A stretch of 64,000 bases of DNA. Source: CAVYBY01 sp963766935. GTDB lineage: Bacteria > Actinomycetota > UBA4738 > HRBIN12. The stretch spans positions 313,466 to 377,465 of the forward strand of contig CAVYBY010000008.1 of NCBI GenBank assembly GCA_963766935.1, written 5' to 3'. Below, piece by piece: positions 52,814 to 60,976 of the stretch (position 1 is its first letter; each line of letters begins with the position of its first letter). The translations under genes and the position numbers were made by a program. The notes under the pieces are model-generated. The model was not told the origin of the DNA. It saw only the letters and a list, made by a program, of their open reading frames with translations, and made no database searches.

Positions 52814-54082
52814 TCAACTCGGCGGAGGCGCCTCCGGGGCCGGGTGGCGCCCCGCCAGGGTGGCCAGCAGGGCCGACGCGACGCCGCAAGCGCCGCAGGA
52901 AAGCCACAAAGCGTTGGGGCGCAGACCGTACAGGATGGTGCCCAACACGGGTCCCACGATCGCGGCCAGGGCGTAGACGCTCCCGGCGGCCGCCTGGTAG
53001 CGGCCACGAGCATGGCTGGGGGCCCGGTCGGCGACGAAGGTCGTGGATCGCGGCGCGGCGAGCATCTCGCCCAGCGTCCAGAACAGGATGACGCTCACGA
53101 GGATGCCGAGCCGGGTCGAGAACGCCGTCAGCGCGAAGCCCAACCCGACCAGCAGGTTGCCGGTCGCGATGATCCGCGTGCCGCGTCCCCGCTGCAGCCG
53201 GGTCGTGATCGGAAGCTCCAGGAACACGATGAGGATCCCGTTCATCGCCAGCAGCCCTCCGTAGGCGGCTTTCGAAAATCCCGCGTCGCGGACCTGGAGG
53301 CTGAACGTGGATGCGGTCTGCATGTAGACCAGGGCGACCAGGAAGACCGCCGCCATCATCAGCAGGAACCCGCGGTCGGCCAGGATCGCCCGGCCCGTCC
53401 CACGTGCCGGCTCTTCGTGCCGGCGCGTCCGCACCCCTTGAGGCAGGAACAGCAGCGCGATGAGACCGAAGCCGACCGACGTGATCGCGTCGCCGACGAA
53501 CAACCAGCCGAACGAGCGCTCGGCCAGCAGCCCGCCGAGACCGAGGCCGAAGGCCCACCCCATGTTGATCGCCACTCGCAGAACCGTGAACGCGGTCACG
53601 CGCCGCGCGACGGGGACGAGATCGGTGAGCAGTGCCGTCGACGCCGGCCGGTACAGCTCGGCCGAGACCCCCAGTAGGAAGACGATCGCGTAGATCCCCC
53701 CGAGCGAATCGGCGCGCCACAGCGCAAGCGACGCGGCGCCGGACGAGAACATCGACACGGCGATCGAGTTCTTCCGTCCGAGGCGATCGGCAAGCCACCC
53801 CCCGAGCCCCTGCGAGGCGAGCCCGCCGACCCCGTACATCGCGATCGTCACCCCGGCCTCCTGCGCGGAGAAGCCGCGATTGGTCATGTAGAGCGCGAGA
53901 AACGGCAGGATGAACGACCCCGCGCGGTTGACGAAGGTCCCGGCGAACAGGACCCACGCCGGCCGTGACAGCTCGCGCAGCTGCAGCCGAACTCCGGGCC
54001 GGGAGGCCGCCTCGGCGGCGAGGTCGGCATCGATCGCCGCGGCTTCGGGTCCGGGTCCTCCCGCCTCCGAGGTGGAGCTCAC
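52814..54082 (-). CDS. MFS transporter
   Basis: 422 residues, 12 helices. MTNRGFSAQEAGVTIAMYGVGGLASQGLGGWLADRLGRKNSIAVSM is the standard A-loop motif (GxLaDRxGRk). Looks like a MFS drug or metabolite exporter. GTG 54082 overlaps the stop of the pyridoxamine-oxidase-like gene (GTGA), so both share a transcript, possibly with the ECF operon upstream. Confidence 0.88.
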   Translation of the reverse strand: MSSTSEAGGPGPEAAAIDADLAAEAASRPGVRLQLRELSRPAWVLFAGTFVNRAGSFILPFLALYMTNRGFSAQEAGVTIAMYGVGGLASQGLGGWLADRLGRKNSIAVSMFSSGAASLALWRADSLGGIYAIVFLLGVSAELYRPASTALLTDLVPVARRVTAFTVLRVAINMGWAFGLGLGGLLAERSFGWLFVGDAITSVGFGLIALLFLPQGVRTRRHEEPARGTGRAILADRGFLLMMAAVFLVALVYMQTASTFSLQVRDAGFSKAAYGGLLAMNGILIVFLELPITTRLQRGRGTRIIATGNLLVGLGFALTAFSTRLGILVSVILFWTLGEMLAAPRSTTFVADRAPSHARGRYQAAAGSVYALAAIVGPVLGTILYGLRPNALWLSCGACGVASALLATLAGRHPAPEAPPPS

Positions 54083-54744
54083 GCGGTCGAGCCGGGGCGG
54101 CGGTAGTCGGTGACGTATCTGGGCGGGTCGATGCCGGCCAAAAGGTCCGGCGCGTCCAGCGGTTCGCCCGGCTCGATCCGAAGGGGGAGCACCCCGGCCC
54201 AGATCGGCAGCCGCTGGTCTTCCTCCGAGTCGATCGGTGGGCCCGTTCGTACCTTGGCGCTGGCCTCGTCGATGGGGAGCGAGAGCATCAGCGTCTGCCG
54301 CAGCTCGTCCTCGGTCGGTTCGCGTGCTTCGGCGGCGCGCCCCGGCGCCACGTGTTCGGCCAGCGAGCGAGCGACCATCACCTGCTCGTCGCGGTCGGTG
54401 ACCCGCGTCGCGCGCCCGTAGAGGACGACCGAGCGGTAGTTCATCGACGAGCTGAACGTCGAGCGGGCGAGCACGATGCCGTCGAGGATCGTCGCGACGA
54501 CCGCCACCTCGACCCCACCGTCGAGCGCCTTCAACGTCTGCGACGCGGCCGAACCGTGCAGGTAGAGCGTGTCGCCGACGCGCGTGTGGATCGTCGGGAT
54601 CAGGTGCGGCGTGGCGTCGCCCGTCACCCAGGCGACGTGGCAGATCAGCGCCTCGTCGAGGATTCGGTCGATCGTCTCGTGGTCGTAGTGGCCCCGCTCC
54701 GCATGCCGGCGCACGCGGGTGCGCGCGCTCGGTGCCTCGGTCAT
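54079..54744 (-). CDS. Pyridoxamine 5'-phosphate oxidase-like FMN-binding protein
   Basis: 221 residues. The split-barrel core (DEALICHVAWVTGDATPHLIPTIHTRVGDTLYLHGSAAS) and YRSVVLYGRATRV fit the FMN/F420-binding nitroreductase-like group of PPOX proteins. The reaction is unknown. It starts 20 bases after the S component of the ECF transporter. Confidence 0.83.
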   Translation of the reverse strand: MTEAPSARTRVRRHAERGHYDHETIDRILDEALICHVAWVTGDATPHLIPTIHTRVGDTLYLHGSAASQTLKALDGGVEVAVVATILDGIVLARSTFSSSMNYRSVVLYGRATRVTDRDEQVMVARSLAEHVAPGRAAEAREPTEDELRQTLMLSLPIDEASAKVRTGPPIDSEEDQRLPIWAGVLPLRIEPGEPLDAPDLLAGIDPPRYVTDYRRPGSTA

Positions 54745-54764
54745 GCCGGGATGCTACCCGCGTG

Positions 54765-55523
54765 TCAGGCGACGACGAGGCGCATGCGGCGGGCGGCGCG
54801 GTCGAGCGTCGCCAGGAGTGGCTTGCCGACGACGAGCACCAGCACCGCGTTGCCGACCGCACGGAACGTGTCCCATGCGAACGAGGTCGCGCCGTAGAAC
54901 GCCGCATAGTGGCGCAGATTGGCGATCGCGCCGGCCGCCGGGTCCCAGCCGACGGCGGACCCGCCGGCCACGAACGGCCACGACCACAGGTTCATCACGG
55001 CGCCGTAGGCGTACCCGACGGCGAACCCGTACACCGCGAGCACCGGGATCCGCACGCGCCAGGAACCGGTCGGCAGCAGGCCGGCGCCCATCCCGACCCA
55101 GCCGGTCGCCACCATCTGGAAGGGAAGCCACGGACCCAGCCCGCCGAGAAACAGCCCGCTCGCGAACATCCCGACCGCGCCGAGCAGGAACCCGAACCCC
55201 GGCCCGAACGCGTTGCCCGCGACGAGGACCACGATGAAGATTCCGCTGAATCCCGCGACAAAGCCGGGAAGCCGCATCGCCACCATGGCTGCGCCCAGAA
55301 CGCCAAGCAGCGCAACCGTCTTCGGCCCGAGCCCCCCGCGGCCGAGCTCGACGAAGAGCAGCGTTCCGAGGCTCAGGATCAACACCGCAAGGATCAGCGG
55401 CGCGTCCACGCGATGGTTCTGGTCCGACCCGGGCGTGACATTCAGCACGAACGGCCAGAAGAACGCGAGCGCTCCCACGGCGTTCAGCCCGACGAGCAAG
55501 ACGATCCGCAGGCGTCCGCTCAT
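54765..55523 (-). CDS. ECF transporter S component, probable cobalamin binder
   Basis: 252 residues with six or seven helices, including FVAGFSGIFIVVLVAGNAFGPGFGFLLGAVGMFASGLFLGGLGPWLPFQMVATGWVGMGAGLLP-like segments typical of the CbrT/ECF-S group. It binds the vitamin and toggles it across the membrane with EcfT and EcfA. Cobalamin is inferred from the riboswitch that leads the operon. ATG overlaps the ATPase stop (ATGA). Confidence 0.85.
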   Translation of the reverse strand: MSGRLRIVLLVGLNAVGALAFFWPFVLNVTPGSDQNHRVDAPLILAVLILSLGTLLFVELGRGGLGPKTVALLGVLGAAMVAMRLPGFVAGFSGIFIVVLVAGNAFGPGFGFLLGAVGMFASGLFLGGLGPWLPFQMVATGWVGMGAGLLPTGSWRVRIPVLAVYGFAVGYAYGAVMNLWSWPFVAGGSAVGWDPAAGAIANLRHYAAFYGATSFAWDTFRAVGNAVLVLVVGKPLLATLDRAARRMRLVVA

Positions 55524-57100
55524 GCGAGCGCCGCCGCGACCTGATCGGGCGTGAGCCACCCCGGTCCGAACACCCGCGTCATCTGGGGGGCGAACACCGT
55601 GGAGTCGCCGAGCACGACGCCGGGATCGCCGTCCTCGATCAGCTCGCCGCCGGCGAGCATGACCACGCGTGTCGCGACGGCGGCCGCCAGTTCGACGTCG
55701 TGGGTCGCCACCACGGTGACGAGCCCGTCGCCGGCTCGCCGTCGCAGAAACCGGAGCAGGGAATCCTTGGCCCGGGGGTCGAGTCCCCTGGTCGGCTCGT
55801 CGAGGAGCAGCACCGGTGCCCCGGTCGCGGCGACCGCCGCCACGGCGACCAGCAGTCGCTCGCCGGCGGAGGCGTCGCGCGGGTGACGCTCGGCGAGGTG
55901 TCCGATCCCGAGGGATTCGAGCCAGGGCATCGTGGGCTCGCCGGGCCGGCCGCGGCCGCGAAGGGTGGCTCGCACCTCGGCGTCCGCGCTCTCGCCGAAG
56001 AGCACATGCTCCGGTTCCTGCGGACACATCGCGGCATCGGCGCCGGGACGGGGCGCGTGGCCGAGGACGGTGACCGATCCGGTCGCGGGCTGCTGCACGC
56101 CGGCGACCGCTCGCAGCAGCGTGGTCTTGCCGGCACCGTTGCGGCCCATCAGCGCGACGATCTCGCCCTCGCCGATCTCGAGCGAGACATCCCGGATCGC
56201 ATCGAGCGAGCCGTAGCGAACCCCGGCGCCTCGAACCGAGACCACGGCACTCCCCGGCGCCGGGCGCGACCCGTTCGCCCGTGCGGGATCGGGTGCGGCG
56301 CCTCCCGCGGCCGCCCTCGCCTCTCGCACGGTCAGCGGCACCGGGTCCCACCCCATCATGGCCCCGAGCCGGGCGACCGGTGGGCCGATCCCCACCGACC
56401 GGATCACCTCGGCCGCGGTTCCCGCGACGACGTGCCCACCGTCGATGCCGAGCGCGCCGTCCACCCACCCGGCCACCCGTTCGAGCCGGTGCTCGGCGAC
56501 GAGCGCCGTCATGCCGTGGTCGTGCACCAGTCGGTGCAGGGCGGCCATCACGTCCTCCGCCCCCTGCGGGTCGAGCTGCGAGGTGGGTTCGTCCAGCACG
56601 AGGATCCGCGGGCCGGCGGCCAGCGCGGCCGCGATCGCGACCCGTTGCCGTTCTCCTCCCGAGAGGGTCCGGACGCTTCGATCGCGAAGCGGCTCGATCG
56701 CCAGCAGATCCAGCGTCTCCTCGACGCGGCGGCGCATGTGCGCCTGGTCGACGCCGAGGTTCTCCATGCCGTAGGCCAGCTCGTCTTCGACGCGATCAAG
56801 GACGAAGGACGCGCCGGGATCCTGGGGAACGAAGGCGACGGCGTCGGCGAGCCGGCGGGGCGGGTTCGACAACGTGTCCCGGTCCCCGACCGTGACGCGG
56901 CCGTGGAACGTGCCGCCGGTGAAATGCGGAACGAGTCCGTTGGCCGACCGCAGCAGCGTCGACTTTCCGCCGCCCGTAGGGCCGATCGCCATCACCAGAT
57001 GTCCCTCTTCGATCGCGACGGTGACGTCCTCGAGCGCGGGCCGCTGCCCGTCCGGGTACGTGAACGTCACGCCGTCGTATCGCAGCGCCGCGCGGCTCAC
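55520..57100 (-). CDS. ECF transporter ATPase with two fused ABC domains
   Basis: 526 residues. Domain 1: Walker A GPTGGGKSTLL (40-50), signature LSGGERQRVAIAAAL, Walker B ILVLDEPTS. Domain 2: Walker A GRNGAGKTTLL, signature ASAGERLLVAVA (degenerate for LSGGQ), Walker B VLLLDEPTR. The fusion replaces the EcfA1/A2 heterodimer. It energises uptake. GTG overlaps the ecfT stop (GTGA). Confidence 0.93.
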   Translation of the reverse strand: MSRAALRYDGVTFTYPDGQRPALEDVTVAIEEGHLVMAIGPTGGGKSTLLRSANGLVPHFTGGTFHGRVTVGDRDTLSNPPRRLADAVAFVPQDPGASFVLDRVEDELAYGMENLGVDQAHMRRRVEETLDLLAIEPLRDRSVRTLSGGERQRVAIAAALAAGPRILVLDEPTSQLDPQGAEDVMAALHRLVHDHGMTALVAEHRLERVAGWVDGALGIDGGHVVAGTAAEVIRSVGIGPPVARLGAMMGWDPVPLTVREARAAAGGAAPDPARANGSRPAPGSAVVSVRGAGVRYGSLDAIRDVSLEIGEGEIVALMGRNGAGKTTLLRAVAGVQQPATGSVTVLGHAPRPGADAAMCPQEPEHVLFGESADAEVRATLRGRGRPGEPTMPWLESLGIGHLAERHPRDASAGERLLVAVAAVAATGAPVLLLDEPTRGLDPRAKDSLLRFLRRRAGDGLVTVVATHDVELAAAVATRVVMLAGGELIEDGDPGVVLGDSTVFAPQMTRVFGPGWLTPDQVAAALA

Positions 57101-57928
57101 GAGGCCGCCTCCGGCCGGAACGCCGTCCTGCTCGCGGCGCGCGCGAGGCTGGCGGACACACCCGGGACCGCGGCCGACGCGGCCGCGAGCACGAGGGGCA
57201 GCGCCACCGCCGGCCACTCGAGCGGCGACGTCGCCGGGTGCAATCCGCCGGCGCGTTCCACGCCGGCCCACACGAACGCGCCGAGAACGACGAATCCGGA
57301 CGCGGCGATCAGCGACGAGCCGGCCGTCCAGGGCTGGGGCCGGTACCGCGAGCGCCGCCCCCGCCCGTGGCCCCGAGCGTCCATCGACTCCGCGAGCGTC
57401 AGCGATTCCTCCATCCCCGTCTCGAGCACCGGGACCGCCAGCGCGGACAGCGAGCGCAGCGCCGACGTGCCGATGCCCCGCAGCCGCTGCGCCTCCCGCA
57501 CGCGAACCACGCTCTCGACCGTGCGAGGCGCCAGCGACAACGCGAGCGCCGCCGCGAGCGCGGGCTCGTGGAACCGGCGAGGGCGCCAGGCGGAGCACCG
57601 CGTAGGGGTCGCTGACGGTGTTGTAGGCGCCGAAGATCACCAGGATCGCCGCCAGGCGCACGCCTTCCAGCGCCGCGAACGCGACGCTTCCCGCATCGAC
57701 CGTGGAGAACACGACGAGGGCGGTGCGAAGCACCATCGCGATGGTGCCGCCGATCACGAAGACGCGAAACGAGCGAGCGGTGGGCCCGGGGATGCGGCAG
57801 GTCGCCGAGACGAACCAGACCGCGGCGACAAGGACGACCAGATAGAACGGGTTGGTCGTCAGGAACGCGGCGCCGCCCACGCCGGTGACCCAGGCGATCC
57901 AGGCGCCGGGATGGACCTCAGCCCGCAC
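57097..57928 (-). CDS. ECF transporter transmembrane protein EcfT (one frameshift)
   Basis: 276 residues after correction. The first frame has the N-terminal helices (GAAFLTTNPFYLVVLVAAVWFV, FVIGGTIAMVLRTALVVF, LEGVRLAAILVIFGAYNTVSDPYAVLRLAP). The second has FHEPALAAALALSLAPRTVESVVRVREAQRLRG, the coupling helix with MDARGHG, and the late helices. One surplus base in the GGG at 57581-57583 separates them. GTG 57928 overlaps the end of the beta-like protein gene. It couples S component and ATPase. Confidence 0.88.
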
Positions 57929-58739
57929 GGCGGCCTCGACGGCGAAGCGCGAAGGAGCCGCCGGCGAGCAGCACCGCGGCGAGTGCGATCGCGGCGATCC
58001 CCGCCCCCGGCGGTCCGTTCCCGGGATGGCGCGCGGATGCCGCGGCGATGCCGCCGAGGTCGGCCGTCGCACCGGTCGAGGTGGTCTGTCTCGGAGCGGC
58101 CTCAGGCGAGGGTGTGCTCGTTCGGCGGGGCGACGCCGGCGCTTGGCTCGGGGTGGGCTCCGCCGACGGGTGCGGCGTCCCACCGCCTTCGGAAGGCTGC
58201 GCGGCGGACGCGGACGGATGCGGCGCCGGTGTCCCGCTCGGCGACGGCGGGGTCTCGGCGGCGCCGCACACGTCGTCGTCGGTCACGAACGGCGGCTTCG
58301 GATGCCCCGACGCGCCGTCGCCCGATCCCCACGACCAGCCCTCGGCGCCGCCGGCGGGGATCGAGACCGATGCCGCGCCGGTCGAGGCCCAGACCCAGCC
58401 GCCACCCTGTTGCAGCCACAAGCCCCAGAAGTTCGGGTACTCGGCCCAGCAGTCGCCTCCGTCGGGTCCCGTTCCGGCGAGGCGGCACACGGCCTGGCTT
58501 CCGAACCCGAGCGAGTAGTCGAGTCCGTGCTGCTGGGCAGCGAGCCGAACGAGGTCGATCCCGCTCACGCTGGCACCCGGGAGCCCGACGCACAGCTCGA
58601 TCTCCCGGGTACCCGTGTCGATCACCAGCGCGGCATGCCGTCCCGAGGCGCACGCGATCGACGTCCCGAGCGCGGCCGGCACGATCCCCGGCGCCAGCAG
58701 CGCCGCGATCGCCGCGAGGGTGCGAAGCGTGCGCGTCAG
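57918..58739 (-). CDS. DUF4430-like exported protein with C-terminal anchor (transcobalamin beta-domain-like)
   Basis: 273 residues. Signal peptide, then RHAALVIDTGTREIELCVGLPGASVSGIDLVRLAAQ, AVCRLAG, DCWAEYPNFWGLWLQQGGGWVWASTGAASV and EGWSWG. This resembles the DUF4430-like beta domain associated with ECF operons and transcobalamin C-termini. A long Pro/Ser/Thr linker and one helix with a basic tail (IAAIALAAVLLAGGSFALRRRGRR) anchor it. The start is probably CTG overlapping the previous stop (CTGA), with GGGAGG seven bases upstream. No ATG or GTG is near. Confidence 0.75.
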   Translation of the reverse strand: MTRTLRTLAAIAALLAPGIVPAALGTSIACASGRHAALVIDTGTREIELCVGLPGASVSGIDLVRLAAQQHGLDYSLGFGSQAVCRLAGTGPDGGDCWAEYPNFWGLWLQQGGGWVWASTGAASVSIPAGGAEGWSWGSGDGASGHPKPPFVTDDDVCGAAETPPSPSGTPAPHPSASAAQPSEGGGTPHPSAEPTPSQAPASPRRTSTPSPEAAPRQTTSTGATADLGGIAAASARHPGNGPPGAGIAAIALAAVLLAGGSFALRRRGRRAG

Positions 58740-59755
58740 ACGCAGGCCTCCCGGTGCGGAAGTGCGCGAAGGGTCCCCGCGTGGACCGGGAACGCCGCCA
58801 GGACGACTCCGGGCACCGCGCCGATCGTCGCTCCGACGTCGACCGGCCCCCGCGTGTCGCCGTTCCACGTGAACGCCCAGCCGCCGCACGCCGCGGGCTG
58901 GAGCCGGCGGAGCGCCGCGAGGGCTCCGTGCGGCGTCGCCCGCCCCGCCGCCGCATAGGCTTGCAGCGCAAGGGCTGTGGAGTTCGCGTCCGTTGATCGG
59001 TACCCCCAGGTGTAACCCCACCCCAGGTGCTTCGGATCGCGGATGGCCGAGAAGAACCCGAACGGGTCCTCGGCGCCCAGCGGGGCATTGCCCGATGCCT
59101 CGAGCGCCTGCACGACGTAGGAGGTCGTGTTGGTGTCAGACAGGAAGTAGTCCGACGAAGGAGCGGTCTTCGACCGGCAGTGGGCGTTGTCTCGGCCGGC
59201 CGCGTACGGCTCGTCGAAGGCCCACCCCCCGTCGGGGCACTGGGCGGCGCGAAGCCACGCCAGCGCATCGTGAGAGGCACGCGTCCCGGCTCCGCGGAAC
59301 GCGAGGATCGCGAGCGCCTGATCCAGGACGGAGGCGGTCCCGTTGCCGAATCGTCCGGTTCCGGCCTGGGTCCCGCGAATCTCGAATACGAGGTTGTGAC
59401 CGGCGAAATGCCGCGGATCGCGGCCCATGGCGCTCGCCGCCAGCGCGACCTTGGCTCGAAGGCCCACCGTGTCGATGTTGCCGGCTCGGGTCTGCGCCTC
59501 GAGGTATGCGAGCGCTCGCGCCGCCGGTCTCGGTCCGACGCCGGCGGACACGAATGCGAGCACCGCGTCCGCGGTCGACCCGATCGGTGAGAACGCCGGG
59601 AGCGAGCCGTCGGGTTGCTGCGCGGCAGCCAGATACGCCGCGCCGAACGCGGCTCGCCGTCGGTCGGTCGGTCGTGCGTTGGCCGTGACCGGCACGGTGA
59701 ACATCACCGCGGCGATCAGGCAGACGGCGGCAAGCCGTCGGAGGGTTCGGCCCAT
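58736..59755 (-). CDS. Secreted alpha/alpha-toroid protein (transcobalamin alpha-domain-like)
   Basis: 339 residues. A signal peptide (MGRTLRRLAAVCLIAAVMF, cut near TANA) precedes repeated helical pairs with squalene-cyclase/prenyltransferase-type motifs (QQPDGSL, AAQCPDGGWAF, AACGGWAF) and SDTNTTSYVVQALEA, DANSTALALQAYAA. This is the fold of the alpha domain of intrinsic factor/transcobalamin. It is the first gene after the cobalamin riboswitch; AAAGGAGG lies before its ATG. It probably captures cobalamin outside for the ECF transporter. Cyclase catalytic motifs (DxDD) are absent. Confidence 0.8.
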   Translation of the reverse strand: MGRTLRRLAAVCLIAAVMFTVPVTANARPTDRRRAAFGAAYLAAAQQPDGSLPAFSPIGSTADAVLAFVSAGVGPRPAARALAYLEAQTRAGNIDTVGLRAKVALAASAMGRDPRHFAGHNLVFEIRGTQAGTGRFGNGTASVLDQALAILAFRGAGTRASHDALAWLRAAQCPDGGWAFDEPYAAGRDNAHCRSKTAPSSDYFLSDTNTTSYVVQALEASGNAPLGAEDPFGFFSAIRDPKHLGWGYTWGYRSTDANSTALALQAYAAAGRATPHGALAALRRLQPAACGGWAFTWNGDTRGPVDVGATIGAVPGVVLAAFPVHAGTLRALPHREACV

Positions 59756-59793
59756 GGGGGGCCTCCTTTCCGGGCGTCCTCGCGCCCCATCGG

Positions 59794-59883
59794 AACGACT
59801 CCCCGAACAAGGGTGTCGATCGACGGGCGGGTCCGCACCGCGGTGCCCCTCGGCCGACGCTCCCCGTCCTCGAGGGAGTCGTT
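59794..59883 (-). promoter_or_regulatory. Expression platform of the cobalamin riboswitch
   Basis: AACGACTCCC (59883-59874) and GGGAGTCGTT (59803-59794) can pair perfectly over 10 bases. They enclose other GC-rich stems, including ACCGCGGT near 59845. The right arm is 25 bases upstream of the ribosome binding site. It could either terminate transcription or help hide the site. The switching mechanism is inferred. Confidence 0.45.
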
Positions 59884-59892
59884 CAGCCCGTG

Positions 59893-59985
59893 CGTCGCGG
59901 AGGGCGACCGGGCTCGCCCGCCCCGAAGGGCGGACCTACCGTTGCGGGACAGCGCCGGACTTCGACCGGACTTCGCCTCGCGACG
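59893..59985 (-). promoter_or_regulatory. Cobalamin (AdoCbl-type) riboswitch aptamer
   Basis: On the minus strand: P1 CGTCGCG (59985-59979) pairs with CGCGACG (59899-59893). Between them lies the core AAGTCCGGTCGAAGTCCGG followed by CGCTGTCCCGCAACGGTA (59973-59937), close to the consensus AGCCGGTGAGAATCCGGC...CCCGCCACTGT. A GCGAGCCCGGTCGCCC B12-box-like segment (59914-59900 region) completes it. It precedes the secreted alpha-like gene by 137 bases. Binding of B12 should lower expression of the operon. Confidence 0.85.
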
Positions 59986-60039
59986 CGCTTGCGCGAGCAT
60001 CGTACATGGGAGCCGGCACGCCGGCGAAGCAGACGAGTG

Positions 60040-60900
60040 CTATCGCTCGTCGATCGAGCCGGGCTCGCCGCCGCTCTGTCGGAGAAACCGTTCGATCTCC
60101 GAGGCGATCTCGTCGCCGGAGGGGATCCGCTCGTCGTCGGCCATCGTTTCGAGCCGGCGCACGTACTCGGCGGAGTCGTCGTCGGCCCCGATCGCGGCGT
60201 CGAGCCGTTCGCGCTGCGCCGCCGCCTCGTCGGGAAGATCCCCCAACGGCAGCTGCACGCCGAGATGACGCTGAAGGTGCTCGATGAGCGCGATGGACGC
60301 CGCCGCGTAGGAACCGCCGACGTAGTGCGGCACCTGCGCGTAGAACCCCACCGACGGCAGACCCCCGCCCGATACCGCGATCTCGATCGACGAGAGCGCC
60401 GCCGACGGCACGCGCAGGAGTCCCTGGGGTCCGGGTTGCTCGTCCTCGTGGAGCAGGCCCGGCCGCGACGCGGTCGAGAAGACGGGAACCGGCCGGGTGT
60501 GCGCGACGGCGGCCGGGATCGCCCCGAGGCTCACCCACTCGACGGCGCCGAGTCGGAGCGCGAGGTCGAGCATGGAGGTCCCCAGCTCGCGCCAGCGGAA
60601 GTCCGGTTCGGGACCCACGAGGACGAGCAGATCCCGCCCGCCCGAACGCGTTCGGAGCATCTGGAGGTCGGGCCAGGCGATGTGCGTGAGGGTCCCGTCG
60701 AGCACGTCGAGCAGGGGCCGGCGTGCTCGGTAGTCGATCAGCGCGTCGCCGTCGAAGGTGACGATCGCCTCGCCGTCACGGGCGAGCTGGTTCGCGCCGG
60801 CGGTGGCGGCTCCTCCGGCATCGATCCACCCGTCGAACGCGGCGACGACTACGGGGGCGACCAAGCCGTCCACCGGCCCGGATATGCGGTAGAGGGCCAC
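60040..60900 (-). CDS. PAC2 family protein
   Basis: 286 residues from GTG 60900. Blocks PVVVAAFDGWIDAGGAATAGANQL, DYRARRPLLDVLDG and LVLVGPEPDFRW, with SVGFYAQVPHYVGG, are the PAC2 (DUF75) family, which resembles archaeal/eukaryotic proteasome assembly chaperones. Common in actinobacteria, where its role is unknown. It ends 55 bases before the riboswitch region. Confidence 0.9.
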   Translation of the reverse strand: MALYRISGPVDGLVAPVVVAAFDGWIDAGGAATAGANQLARDGEAIVTFDGDALIDYRARRPLLDVLDGTLTHIAWPDLQMLRTRSGGRDLLVLVGPEPDFRWRELGTSMLDLALRLGAVEWVSLGAIPAAVAHTRPVPVFSTASRPGLLHEDEQPGPQGLLRVPSAALSSIEIAVSGGGLPSVGFYAQVPHYVGGSYAAASIALIEHLQRHLGVQLPLGDLPDEAAAQRERLDAAIGADDDSAEYVRRLETMADDERIPSGDEIASEIERFLRQSGGEPGSIDER

Positions 60901-60976
60901 GGGGCCAGCATAGTCGGCCGGGTCGTGGGGCCGGTTCGTCGTCCCCTCCGGAGGCTTCGCGCCCCCGGAGGGCCGG

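Noticed and set aside
55520..58183. A giant 887-residue EcfT-EcfA fusion
   Set aside because: It arises only because the frameshifted ecfT happens to read through into the ATPase frame; each gene has its own overlapping start.
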